From positions 1 to 44,734 of IMG/VR virus record IMGVR_UViG_3300045003_000131: a stretch of 44,734 nucleotides of DNA, one strand, 5' to 3'. The notes beneath the pieces were generated by a model. That model saw nothing but the letters and a program-made list of their open reading frames with translations, ran no database searches and was not told the origin of the DNA. The translations under genes were made by a program, and so were the position numbers. This stretch comes from a virus. Shown here piece after piece: positions 7,647 through 16,211 of this stretch (the stretch's first letter is position 1; every line of letters starts with the position of its first letter).

Positions 7647-8817
7647 GGAAGTCAGAATTGTCGCGCGGTTCGACGACTCGGACATCCAGAACGGCGTGCG
7701 CCGTTCGGAGGAGGCGGCGCGCGAGATGAAGCGGGTGTGGGAGGCATCGACCTGGGTCGGCCCGGCGATCCCCTACGACATGGAGCGCCGGACGCAGGAA
7801 CAGCTCGACGCGATGAAGGACTGGCCGGCGTTCGAGCGCAGCGGCGCCGGCGCCGGCGACAGCTTCATGAAGGGGTTCCTGGGCCGGCTGCTCCTGCGGG
7901 ACGCGATCTACGGCCTGATCTCCGGGATCATGTCGGCCGTGAACACGGCGATGGATGACCTCAACAAAGCGGTGGGCGACAAGTCGCCGCACGAGGGCTT
8001 CTGGAAGAACGTGGGGCACACGATGTCCTTCGCCACCCGCATGATCTTCCCCTCGATCAACCAGTCGGACGTGGCGCAAACGCAGGCCGAGATCGCGCGG
8101 GAGAATTCGCTGCGGCAGATGGACGAGATCGTGACGCACGCGCGCGAGGACCCGAGTCAGCTCAAGGACACGTCCTTCTATCAGGGCCAGCTCGACGCCG
8201 TGCTCGAACAGCGGAAGAAGAACCAGGAGGACTACAACCGGGAGCGCATGATCCTGGCCGAGTCCGGCAGCGACAACCCGGCGGCCCTGGCCGGCGCCCG
8301 CGCGAACTTCGAGCCGGATGAACGCTATTTTGCGCAGATGGAGGCCCACCTGCGGGAGCTGGTGTCGATGGGAAAGTCACGCGACAACAAGCTGAACGAG
8401 GAGGCGAAGGTCGCCTCGGAGAAAGATTTCCGGGATCGCAACAAGGCGATCGACGACGCGGATCACATGCGGGCGGTGCAGCGCGAGGCGGACATCAAGG
8501 AAGCGGCGAAGGCGAAGGCGGCCGAGAAGCTGGCCGAGCGCGTGCGCAAAAACCACCGCGAGCACGAGATCGCCGGCATCCTCACGGGCGACGAGGCGAA
8601 GGAGACCTCCGGCTCGAAAGACCTGCGCTTCACCGAGGAGGAGATCAAGAAGCACAAGGCCACCTCGGTCGTGATGATAAACGGCGGCATCTTCGGCCGC
8701 AGCGACAGCGTGGGCGCCTTGGTCTCCCACGCCCAGCAGACGGTGAGCGAACTGCGGGCGATCAAGGCCGAGATCACGGCGCTGCGAAAGGAGCGCGGCG
8801 ATCTCACCCTGCTCTGA
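7639..8817 (+). CDS. Short tape-measure-like protein
   Basis: 392 aa. N-terminal strands, then a hydrophobic helix (GRLLLRDAIYGLISGIMSAV, about residues 80-99), then about 250 residues of highly charged helix and coiled coil (EAAKAKAAEKLAERVRK and similar). One central hydrophobic helix in a long helical protein is the tape-measure architecture. At about 0.15 nm per residue it would span some 60 nm, a short tail. Position before the adhesin genes agrees. Alternative: an internal scaffold or minor tail protein. Confidence 0.6.
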   Translation: MAEEVRIVARFDDSDIQNGVRRSEEAAREMKRVWEASTWVGPAIPYDMERRTQEQLDAMKDWPAFERSGAGAGDSFMKGFLGRLLLRDAIYGLISGIMSAVNTAMDDLNKAVGDKSPHEGFWKNVGHTMSFATRMIFPSINQSDVAQTQAEIARENSLRQMDEIVTHAREDPSQLKDTSFYQGQLDAVLEQRKKNQEDYNRERMILAESGSDNPAALAGARANFEPDERYFAQMEAHLRELVSMGKSRDNKLNEEAKVASEKDFRDRNKAIDDADHMRAVQREADIKEAAKAKAAEKLAERVRKNHREHEIAGILTGDEAKETSGSKDLRFTEEEIKKHKATSVVMINGGIFGRSDSVGALVSHAQQTVSELRAIKAEITALRKERGDLTLL

Positions 8818-8832
8818 GACGGGGCCACGGTT

Positions 8833-9837
8833 ATGCAACTCTTCCTCGACACTACCGCCCTGGCCCTGGTCGTCGGCCCCAATGACACGCGGCGGACGCT
8901 GCCCCCGATCATCACGATCGGCGACAAGGCGCCGGTCACGTTGACCGGCCTTGTCCGCAACCCGCAGCCGCTAAACACGGGGAACCCGGTCTATAACTAC
9001 GTCGATCTGTCCTCGGCCGCGATCGTGCTCTCGATCGGCCCGGCCGCGAACGCCCCGACGAACGGCAGCTTCACCTTGACCTTCGGGGCCAACACGACGC
9101 CGGCGCAGCCGTGGAACGTGGACTGCATCACCCTCGGCAACGCCCTCAACGCCCTCGCCTCGATCGTGGCGGCTGGTGGCGTCACCGTGACCGGGCCGAT
9201 CGGCGGCCCCTTCTACGTCACTTTCGGGACGCTGGGCGTCCAGAGCACGCTGCTCACGGTCGGCACGAACTCGCTCTATCCAGCAACCGGCATCACAATC
9301 ACGCGCAGCCAGACCGGCACGGCCGCGCTCGCCGAGGTCCAGGCGATCACGCTGCAGCAGCAGGCGACGGCCAAGGTCACGGCCTGGACTCCCCAATCCG
9401 CGCCCGCGATCACCGTCACCTCGATCAACGGCACCGTGACGCAACGGGTCGCCATCCCGGCCGGGACCTATGGCGGGACGTTCACCCTCACCCTGAACGG
9501 CAATACGACGACGCCCATCCCCTTCGCAGCCCAGCTCGACGTGGTGGCGGCGGCGATCAACGCCCTACCCGGCGTCACGGGCGCGACCGTCTGGCCCGGT
9601 CAGAATTTTTGGGACATCACGATCCCCGGAAACACCTTCGCGATCACCGGCACGGCGACCGGCCTCATCGTGCCGCTCAACCTTTCGGGCACGCTCGACC
9701 TGTCCACGCAGCAGGTGGCCGACCTCCTGGCCGGAGCCGCGAGCGCGCAGGTGCCGCTCCTCATTCAGCAGACGGCCGGCGGCAACACCCTCACCTACTA
9801 CTCGGGCATGATCCAGCTCAACGCCCCGCTGCAGTAA
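8833..9837 (+). CDS. Tail protein with two repeated beta domains, paralogue of the large fibre
   Basis: 334 aa, Thr/Ala/Gly rich. The N-terminal segment (residues 1-70) is followed by two related beta domains at about 75-150 and 205-285. The first has the pattern TFGANTT-AQPWNV--ITLGNALNALASI--AGGVTV-G--GGP. This domain type is widespread in phage and bacterial surface proteins as ALEALP-G-GNVTVTG-GGPYTVTF repeats. The whole protein aligns by eye with the N-terminal 340 residues of the 884-aa protein at 11697, so the pair arose by duplication. Probably a baseplate or fibre attachment protein. Confidence 0.75.
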   Translation: MQLFLDTTALALVVGPNDTRRTLPPIITIGDKAPVTLTGLVRNPQPLNTGNPVYNYVDLSSAAIVLSIGPAANAPTNGSFTLTFGANTTPAQPWNVDCITLGNALNALASIVAAGGVTVTGPIGGPFYVTFGTLGVQSTLLTVGTNSLYPATGITITRSQTGTAALAEVQAITLQQQATAKVTAWTPQSAPAITVTSINGTVTQRVAIPAGTYGGTFTLTLNGNTTTPIPFAAQLDVVAAAINALPGVTGATVWPGQNFWDITIPGNTFAITGTATGLIVPLNLSGTLDLSTQQVADLLAGAASAQVPLLIQQTAGGNTLTYYSGMIQLNAPLQ

Positions 9838-9838
9838 C

Positions 9839-10453
9839 ATGGCCAACATCACGCTACGCACGGGAGCATTTGGCATCTCCGGCTGGATCAAGCAGCCGGG
9901 CGAGCGCGACGTGACCAAGCGCACCGGGATCGTCGAGCGCACCACCTTCTACAAGACCTTCGGCTATCCCACCGGCCTGCCCACGATCCACGTCACGGCC
10001 TATCCTGACCAGACGCAGAACCAATTTGTCTGCGACGAGATCGAGGTCGTGCAGCTCACCGGCGGCTGGTACTCGCTCAAGATCACCTGGGTCGCGATCC
10101 TGAACGCCGGGTATCAATACGTCACCTACGAATCGAAGTTTATCCAGGTCCCGATTGAGCAGAGCGACGACTTCATCGACATCGCCGGCACGCCGGAAAA
10201 TCCGCAGAACCTCGCGATCTTCGACGCCAATGGCCAGTTCATCGGCTTCGGTCCTGGCAGCGCGTACTACGGGGTGGTGAGCGTCTATAAGGCGCAAAAC
10301 CTCATGGTTGTGCGCGGCAGCAGCTCCCAGCCGGCGACGGCGCGCGACGACATCTTCCTCGAATCGGCGACGCAAACGCTGCGCGGGGCGGTGTGGGAAT
10401 TCGAGTTTGTTTACAACCTGGACATCGACATCGAGACCGGCATCCCGACCTGA
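9839..10453 (+). CDS. Beta-rich virion protein, unknown family
   Basis: 204 aa starting 1 nt after the previous stop, so probably translationally coupled. Mostly beta by pattern with many aromatic residues (GGWYSLKITWVAILNAGYQYVTYESKF). No signal peptide or catalytic motif. It lies among fibre and adhesin genes and is likely a virion part (fibre hinge or baseplate). No family recognised. Confidence 0.75.
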   Translation: MANITLRTGAFGISGWIKQPGERDVTKRTGIVERTTFYKTFGYPTGLPTIHVTAYPDQTQNQFVCDEIEVVQLTGGWYSLKITWVAILNAGYQYVTYESKFIQVPIEQSDDFIDIAGTPENPQNLAIFDANGQFIGFGPGSAYYGVVSVYKAQNLMVVRGSSSQPATARDDIFLESATQTLRGAVWEFEFVYNLDIDIETGIPT

Positions 10454-10456
10454 GCC

Positions 10457-10963
10457 ATGGCCTCCCCCGGCGACAATCTGCGCAAGGTCTGGACGGCGGA
10501 CTTCTACAACCGGCTGGTCCAGCTCCTCTCGGCCAACGGCCCCTCGATCACGGTCTCCGGCCGTGGCTTCGCGAGCAACGGACGCAAAGGCAGCTCGATC
10601 GTCATCAAGGACCCGCAGCAGCCGCTCTCCACGATCCAGGGCATCCTGACGGGCGGGGCGGCGCCGGCCGTGACCGATGGCACGGTGATCGTCGATCCGC
10701 GATCCTGGGGCGGCTACAGCGTGCAGGCGGCCTACTTCCGCTGCACGACCGGATCGACCAACGTGACGGTGCTGGTCGGCGGCACGCCGGTCTCCTGGCT
10801 CAACGCGATCGCCGTGACCGGCGTTGGTCAGACGATCTTCATCCCGAACCCGGTGCCGGACGTGACGCACGTGATCGCGGCCGGACAAAGCCTCAGCATC
10901 CAACTGGCAGGCTCCTCCTCGGACTGCACCGGCTTCACGTTCTCGCTCAACTGCCCCTTCTGA
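10457..10963 (+). CDS. Small adhesin-region virion protein
   Basis: 168 aa, starting 3 nt after the previous stop. An N-terminal helix (DNLRKVWTADFYNRLVQLL) could trimerise or dock. The rest is Gly/Thr/Ser-rich beta (FRCTTGSTNVTVLVGGTPVSWLNAIAVT), the kind seen in phage surface beta-sandwiches. Unknown role in the tail region. Confidence 0.75.
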   Translation: MASPGDNLRKVWTADFYNRLVQLLSANGPSITVSGRGFASNGRKGSSIVIKDPQQPLSTIQGILTGGAAPAVTDGTVIVDPRSWGGYSVQAAYFRCTTGSTNVTVLVGGTPVSWLNAIAVTGVGQTIFIPNPVPDVTHVIAAGQSLSIQLAGSSSDCTGFTFSLNCPF

Positions 10964-11000
10964 CATCTCCCGATCCCTGAACCCTCAATCCTCCACAGCC

Positions 11001-11681
11001 ATGAACAAAGTCCTCGCTCTCCTCGTCGGCCTCTCGGCCGTCTCGTTCGCCTCGTTCGCCAACGCGCAAGCGTTGCCCTACGCCAATGTCACCACGACCC
11101 AGCTCGACGCCAACGGCAGCTACCAGCGAACGGTCACGCCGACCGGCGCCGGCGTCGCCGGCGACTACTGGTACGTCGATGGCAACGGGCAGCCGCAGCA
11201 CCAATCGCCCGGCCTCACCAGCGCCGGCACCACGGCCGGCATCGTGGTCAACTACTCCCAGGCTCTCCGGCGCTCGATCCTCAAGGTGACGGTGCCGTAT
11301 AGCGCCTTCTCGGCTGCGGCCAAGACGGCGGACGTGGTGATCGCCACGATCCAGCCGAAAGCGAAGATCGTCGGCATCGTCGAGGATGCCACCGTGGCCT
11401 TCACCGGCGGCGGTGAAACGGCGGCTACCCTGATGCTCGGCGTCACGACCGGCGGCAATACGCTGCTCGTCGCCAACTCGGTCTTCACCACGGCGACCTG
11501 GGGGCTTGCGGATGCGGACGCCGGCACGGCCTTCACCCGCGCGGCTCAAATCCAGGGCGGCTATATCCCGTCGTGGACCACCTCGACCAACATCTCGGCG
11601 CGGCTCACGACCACGACGAACAACACGTCGGGCCTCACCGCCGGCTCGGTCACGTACTACATCATCACCGAGCAGTATTGA
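11001..11681 (+). CDS. Virion-type beta protein with a Sec signal peptide (1 of 3)
   Basis: 226 aa. The first 24 residues are a textbook Sec signal: basic MNK, hydrophobic VLALLVGLSAVSFASF, and an ANA-QA cleavage site. The mature part ends in a beta-sandwich pattern common in phage structural proteins (ILKVTVPYSAFSAAAKTADVVIATI ... VEDATVAFTGGGETAATLMLGVTTGG). An export signal is unexpected on a virion protein, which is normally assembled in the cytoplasm. It may be exported to the periplasm or surface, or the signal may be a captured host segment. The leader is pyrimidine-rich (ccctcaatcctccacagcc). Confidence 0.85.
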   Translation: MNKVLALLVGLSAVSFASFANAQALPYANVTTTQLDANGSYQRTVTPTGAGVAGDYWYVDGNGQPQHQSPGLTSAGTTAGIVVNYSQALRRSILKVTVPYSAFSAAAKTADVVIATIQPKAKIVGIVEDATVAFTGGGETAATLMLGVTTGGNTLLVANSVFTTATWGLADADAGTAFTRAAQIQGGYIPSWTTSTNISARLTTTTNNTSGLTAGSVTYYIITEQY

Positions 11682-11696
11682 TCCCGAGGGCCGGTC

Positions 11697-14351
11697 ATGG
11701 CTGCACCGCTGATCCTCTACATCGACACGACCCGGAAGGTACTGGTCGCCAATTTCACGGCGACCGTATCTCCGGGTTCCTTCGCCTTGGAGCAGGGCGA
11801 CAACGTGCCGGTGCAGCTCCATTTCCTGCAGGCGAACACCGCGTCGCAGCAGCCCAACGCGCTTCCCTACTCCTACATCGACCCGGCGACGGTGACGCCG
11901 GTGACGATGGCGATCGGTCAGGTGGGACTCGTGCCCACCTCGGGCACCTTCACCGTCACTTTCGGCGCCAACACGACGGCGGCCCAGCCCTTCAACGTCA
12001 GCGCGGCCACGCTGCAGACGGCCCTCAACGCCCTGGCTTCGATCATCTCGGCCGGCGGCGTCACCGTGCAGGGCAACAACGGCGGCCCATGGACGGTCAT
12101 CTTCAATAACACGGGCGCGCAGTCGAACCTGCTCGCGATCGGCGCCGGCGAGCTGGTGCCGCCCAGCCTGGGCCTGACGCAGCGCGCCGTGATCGGCGCG
12201 ACGGGCGTCCAGGAGCAGCAGGTCATGACCCTGGTGCAAATCCCGGCCGCCGTGCAGAACACGTGGACGCCGACGTACCCGATGATCGGCGTCTCGCGGC
12301 TGCAGGCCGGCGGCGCGGGCCTGAACGAAATCCAGCGAGTCACGATCCCGACCGGAACGTACTCTGGCACCTTCTCCCTGGCCTTCGGCGGCAAGAGCAC
12401 AGCCAGCCTTGCCTATAACATCAGCGCCTCGGCCCTGCAGACCGCGCTGGCGGCCCTGTCCACGATCGGGGCGAACAACGTCAACGTGGTCCAGTCCGGG
12501 GTCTGGACCTACGACATCACGTTCGTCGGCGCCCTGGCTGGCTTGAGCCAGTCGCTCATTGTCGCCAGCGGCGCTGGCCTCTCCTCGCCGATGTATTTGT
12601 CGGCCCAGGTCAACCTCAACACGCAGGGCATCTTCAACCTGCTGACCGGGCTGACCTCGATCCTGACGACCTTGCAGGTGCAGCAGGGCAGCTCCGGGAA
12701 CATCAACACGGTGCTGCAGATGCCGATCACGCTGAACGCGGCGCTGATCCTGGGCACCCCATCCGTGCCCAACCCCTCGGACCCCTGGCAGACGCTCTCC
12801 CAGGTGAACGCCTTGATCGCGGCGGCTGCCTACGTCCTGCCGGCGGCCACGACGAGCGCGCTGGGCGGGGTCAAGGTGCCGGGCGCGGGCAATCTCCTGG
12901 TGGACGGCTCGGGCAACATCAGCGTCCCGACCGGCACGAATACGACCTTCGGCGTCTTCAAGGTGGACAACGCCACGATCACGGCGCCGGGTGGCGTGCT
13001 GACCGTGGTCAGCTCCTATTCCCTGCCGCCGGCGACGACCACGACCCTCGGCGGCGTGAAGGTCCCGGCCGCCGGCAACCTCTCGGTCGATGGGGCGGGC
13101 AACATCAGCGTCGCCGTGGCGACGGCTGGCGCGGTGGGCGTCGTCTCGGTGCCGACCGCCAATGGCCTCTCGGTGAACGGCTCCGGTGTCCTCTCGATGG
13201 CCCAGGCCACGGCCGGCTCGCTCGGAACGGTCCAGCCGGACGGCACCGTCATCACGGTCGCTGCCGGCGTCATCACTGTGCCCCAGGCCACCAACGCCGC
13301 CTTCGGCGTCGTCAAGGTGGACGGCACTTCGATCGTGTCCGTGGCGGGCGTGATCTCGGCCGCGAACGGCAGCTCGCCGGCGTCGCCCACGGCCAAGGTG
13401 GGCCTCTCGGTCGTCAACGGGTCCTCGTCCTCGTTCATGCGCGCGGACGCGGCACCGCCGCTCGATCTTACGATCGTCCCGACCTGGACCGGATCGCACA
13501 GCTTCACGGCGGTCACGAACAGCTTCGGCGGCGGCGGCACGGGCGCCGTCAACGCGATCGTCGTCATCAACTCCGGCTCCGGGTCGGGCGCGTCGCCCAC
13601 CCTGCAGTTCAATTCCAACTCGACCCAGCGGGCGCAGCTCCTCCTGGGCACGGCGACCGGCGTCAGCGGCCCGGCCGCGAACGATTTCTGCGTGATGGGG
13701 ATCGGGACGAGCCTCGTCTGGTTCATCTCGAATTCGGTGGCGGCCGTCTCGGTCAGCTCGACCGTGATGGCGATCAAGCCGACCACGGCCGCGACGAGCG
13801 CGGGCGGCGGCGCCCTGACCAACGCCGGCGGCATGGCCACGGCCGGTAGCACCCGCTGCCAAGTCGGCACGTCGGCCGTGTACGCGGCGGCCGGCGGCAC
13901 CGTGTTCGAGCACTTCACCGGGGTCTCGAACGGGACCAACGTCGAGACGACTCTGTTCAGCGACACCCTCGCCGCCAATTCTCTCGTGACGAACGGCGAC
14001 ATGCTGCGGATCAGCTACGGGCTTACGACGCTGGCGCACGCCAGCGCGACCCGCGAGATCAGGTTTTACTTCGGGGCCACGGTCCTCTTCGACTCGACGG
14101 CTCAGACCACGGTCTCGGCCGGCACGGCGATTCTGGAAATCCTCCTCATCCGCCAGAGCAGCACGGTCCTCGTGTACCAGATTCAATTCAACTGCCCGCA
14201 GATGCCGACGCCGGTTATCCTGAACGTGGGCACGCTGACGGCGCAGAGCTTCACGGTGACGAATCTCCTCAAACTCACCGGCCAGTCGTCGAACACGACC
14301 GGCGACATCACCGCCCTGACCGGCCGCATCACCTACCACCCCGCAGTCTGA
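11697..14351 (+). CDS. Large tail fibre / receptor-binding protein
   Basis: 884 aa without signal peptide. Residues 1-340 are paralogous to the protein at 8833, including the ALNALASI-GGVTV beta domains. Residues about 380-560 hold collagen-like fibre repeats of the form TTLGGVKVP-AGNL-VDG-GNISV, a classic phage fibre shaft. The C-terminal 160 residues (from VFEHFTGVSNG) form a separate beta domain like the knob of short phage fibres. Likely trimeric and involved in host recognition. It lies between two signal-peptide-bearing genes. Confidence 0.85.
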   Translation: MAAPLILYIDTTRKVLVANFTATVSPGSFALEQGDNVPVQLHFLQANTASQQPNALPYSYIDPATVTPVTMAIGQVGLVPTSGTFTVTFGANTTAAQPFNVSAATLQTALNALASIISAGGVTVQGNNGGPWTVIFNNTGAQSNLLAIGAGELVPPSLGLTQRAVIGATGVQEQQVMTLVQIPAAVQNTWTPTYPMIGVSRLQAGGAGLNEIQRVTIPTGTYSGTFSLAFGGKSTASLAYNISASALQTALAALSTIGANNVNVVQSGVWTYDITFVGALAGLSQSLIVASGAGLSSPMYLSAQVNLNTQGIFNLLTGLTSILTTLQVQQGSSGNINTVLQMPITLNAALILGTPSVPNPSDPWQTLSQVNALIAAAAYVLPAATTSALGGVKVPGAGNLLVDGSGNISVPTGTNTTFGVFKVDNATITAPGGVLTVVSSYSLPPATTTTLGGVKVPAAGNLSVDGAGNISVAVATAGAVGVVSVPTANGLSVNGSGVLSMAQATAGSLGTVQPDGTVITVAAGVITVPQATNAAFGVVKVDGTSIVSVAGVISAANGSSPASPTAKVGLSVVNGSSSSFMRADAAPPLDLTIVPTWTGSHSFTAVTNSFGGGGTGAVNAIVVINSGSGSGASPTLQFNSNSTQRAQLLLGTATGVSGPAANDFCVMGIGTSLVWFISNSVAAVSVSSTVMAIKPTTAATSAGGGALTNAGGMATAGSTRCQVGTSAVYAAAGGTVFEHFTGVSNGTNVETTLFSDTLAANSLVTNGDMLRISYGLTTLAHASATREIRFYFGATVLFDSTAQTTVSAGTAILEILLIRQSSTVLVYQIQFNCPQMPTPVILNVGTLTAQSFTVTNLLKLTGQSSNTTGDITALTGRITYHPAV

Positions 14352-14360
14352 TCCTCTCCC

Positions 14361-15809
14361 ATGAAAAATCCGCTCCACTTCATCCTCTTCCTCCTCGCTG
14401 CCTCGATCGCCGCTGCCAGCACGAACACGCCCCGCTGGGTCATCAACTACTATGACGACAGCGGCAATCTGATCGCGAAGCAGCTCCCGGTCACGTCGTA
14501 CAACCAGGGTCAGGTGCTCACTGTCGGATCGGACAACACCCCCACAATCGCCCCGACCATCCTGCCGTCCTTCGGCCAGACGGTGTACGTCTCGAAGTCC
14601 GGCAACGATGCCACTGGCAACGGCTCGTTCACCCAGCCGTACCTCACGATCTCGCAGGCCATGGCCTCGATCACCGACGCGGCCAGCTCGAAGTATTACC
14701 AGATTCTCGTCTCGGCCGGGACCTACACCGAGAACGTCGTGCTCAAACCGGCGGTCTTCCTCTGCGGCAACGGCGGGGGCGGCGAAGCCGGCGCGGTACG
14801 GATCAACGGCACCCTGACCCTCAACTCGGCCTTCTCAACCACGGCGGCCCGCGCCGGGCTGCAGAACATCGCGGTCCTCTCGAACGTCACCTTCGACCTC
14901 GCCTCGATCGGCGGCGGCGTGAGCACGACGCTCGACTGCTTCAACTTCTCCTGCCTCGGCAACTTCCTCTGGACCGGACGCGGCGCCACCGATGGCATCT
15001 TCTGGACCACCGGCTATTGCATCGGCACCTCCACCTTCACCGGGGGCGCGCCTACGTGCTCCCTGGTCCAATTCGTCGGGAACTGGATCGGGCAGGACTC
15101 GGCCAGCGTGCCCACGGCCCAAACCTATGTCTCGTGCTATTTCGTCAACGGCACGCAGAACATCGTGGACAACGGCGCCGGCCAGACGATCGTGCGGCTC
15201 TTCGGCTGCCCGGCGCTGATCGGATCGCTGACGATCAATGGCGTGGGCTGCACGGTGTACGCGGACATCGCCTCGCTGCCGGCGACCTCGGGCCTGACCC
15301 TGACGAGCAGCCCGACCCTGGTCCGTTTCACCGACGCCTTCGGCATGAATTTCTCGCCGACCACCTCCGGCGACTGGCAGACCTCGCCGACCCAGGTCCA
15401 CGGCGCCCTCGATGCGCTCGCGACGCGGGGCAAGATCACGACCTCGACCGTGGCCACTGGCTCGGCCGTGGCGCTCACTACGGCGACGACGGCCAACGTC
15501 ACGAGCGTTTCCCTGTCCGCCGGCACCTACGACGTGACGGGCGTCGTGGATTTCAAGCTCTCGTCCGCGACGATGACGCAGCAGCAGTTCGGTATCTCGA
15601 CGACGAGCGCGACCTTGGGCGCCCAGGACACGTTCGGCCATACCGTCGAGTCCACCACGACCCTGACGCTCGACGCTGTGGGCCTGCCGTGCCCCACGGT
15701 GCGGCTCACCCTCGGCTCGACGACCACCGTGTACCTCGTGGCCCAGGCCACGTTCTCGGCCGGTACGGTCTCGGCCTACGGCACCCTGCGCGTCGTGCAG
15801 GTGAAGTGA
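14361..15809 (+). CDS. Secreted beta-helix tail spike-like protein with signal peptide (2 of 3)
   Basis: 482 aa. N-terminal Sec-like signal (MKNP, hydrophobic LHFILFLLAASIAAA, cleavage near AAS-TN). Residues about 75-130 start with VYVSKSGNDATGNG ... QPYLTISQAM, the entry motif of right-handed parallel beta-helix proteins (pectin-lyase fold, DUF1565-like) found in tail spikes and secreted enzymes. The last 120 residues (STVATGSAVALTTATTANVTSVSLSAGTYDV onward, in short) match a beta domain common at phage fibre tips. Leader gatcctctccc-ATG. A polysaccharide-binding or depolymerising role is inferred; no catalytic residues can be assigned. Confidence 0.8.
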   Translation: MKNPLHFILFLLAASIAAASTNTPRWVINYYDDSGNLIAKQLPVTSYNQGQVLTVGSDNTPTIAPTILPSFGQTVYVSKSGNDATGNGSFTQPYLTISQAMASITDAASSKYYQILVSAGTYTENVVLKPAVFLCGNGGGGEAGAVRINGTLTLNSAFSTTAARAGLQNIAVLSNVTFDLASIGGGVSTTLDCFNFSCLGNFLWTGRGATDGIFWTTGYCIGTSTFTGGAPTCSLVQFVGNWIGQDSASVPTAQTYVSCYFVNGTQNIVDNGAGQTIVRLFGCPALIGSLTINGVGCTVYADIASLPATSGLTLTSSPTLVRFTDAFGMNFSPTTSGDWQTSPTQVHGALDALATRGKITTSTVATGSAVALTTATTANVTSVSLSAGTYDVTGVVDFKLSSATMTQQQFGISTTSATLGAQDTFGHTVESTTTLTLDAVGLPCPTVRLTLGSTTTVYLVAQATFSAGTVSAYGTLRVVQVK

Positions 15810-15818
15810 CCTCCTCCC

Positions 15819-16211
15819 ATGAAACGCATCCTCCAATCCATCCTGCTTGTCGCGGCGCTCGTGGCCGCCCGCCCGGCCTTCGCCCTGGGCGCCTTCACCA
15901 ACGCGGCCGTGACTAACTCGGCCGTGCTCGTCAGCTCGACGCCGGCGACCCTCACCTTCATCAATGTCGCGAACGCGAACGCCTCGATCGTGTACGTGCA
16001 GGTGTTCAACGCCTCGGCTGCGAATCAAGTCACGGTGGGCACGACGGCGCCGGTCTTCTGGTTCCCGGTCACAACCTCGAACCCGATCAACCAAGAGCTG
16101 CACCTGGGGTACACGTTCAGCAAGGGGATCGTGATCGCGGTGACTACGACTCCCACCGGCGGTACGGCGCCGGGCACCGCCTGTCCGGTCGTGCTCTTCA
16201 CCGCGATCTAG
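15819..16211 (+). CDS. Small beta-sandwich virion-type protein with signal peptide (3 of 3)
   Basis: 130 aa. Signal: MKR, hydrophobic ILQSILLVAALVAA, then PAFA-LG with an A-x-A cleavage motif. The mature part follows the pattern of a small phage structural domain (strand, FINVANANASIVYVQVFN, TVGTTAPVFWFPV, then a GIVIAVTTT strand) seen on decoration and fibre-associated proteins. Leader gacctcctccc-ATG. The stop codon shares the palindrome ctag (16208-16211) with the stop of the convergent minus-strand gene, so there is no spacer or terminator between them. Confidence 0.8.
   Translation: MKRILQSILLVAALVAARPAFALGAFTNAAVTNSAVLVSSTPATLTFINVANANASIVYVQVFNASAANQVTVGTTAPVFWFPVTTSNPINQELHLGYTFSKGIVIAVTTTPTGGTAPGTACPVVLFTAI

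Noticed and set aside
10947-14378. 1143-codon open frame on the minus strand
   Set aside because: It runs antisense through fibre genes with clear protein features; its Arg/Gly/Ala-rich sequence is the usual shadow of GC-rich codons.
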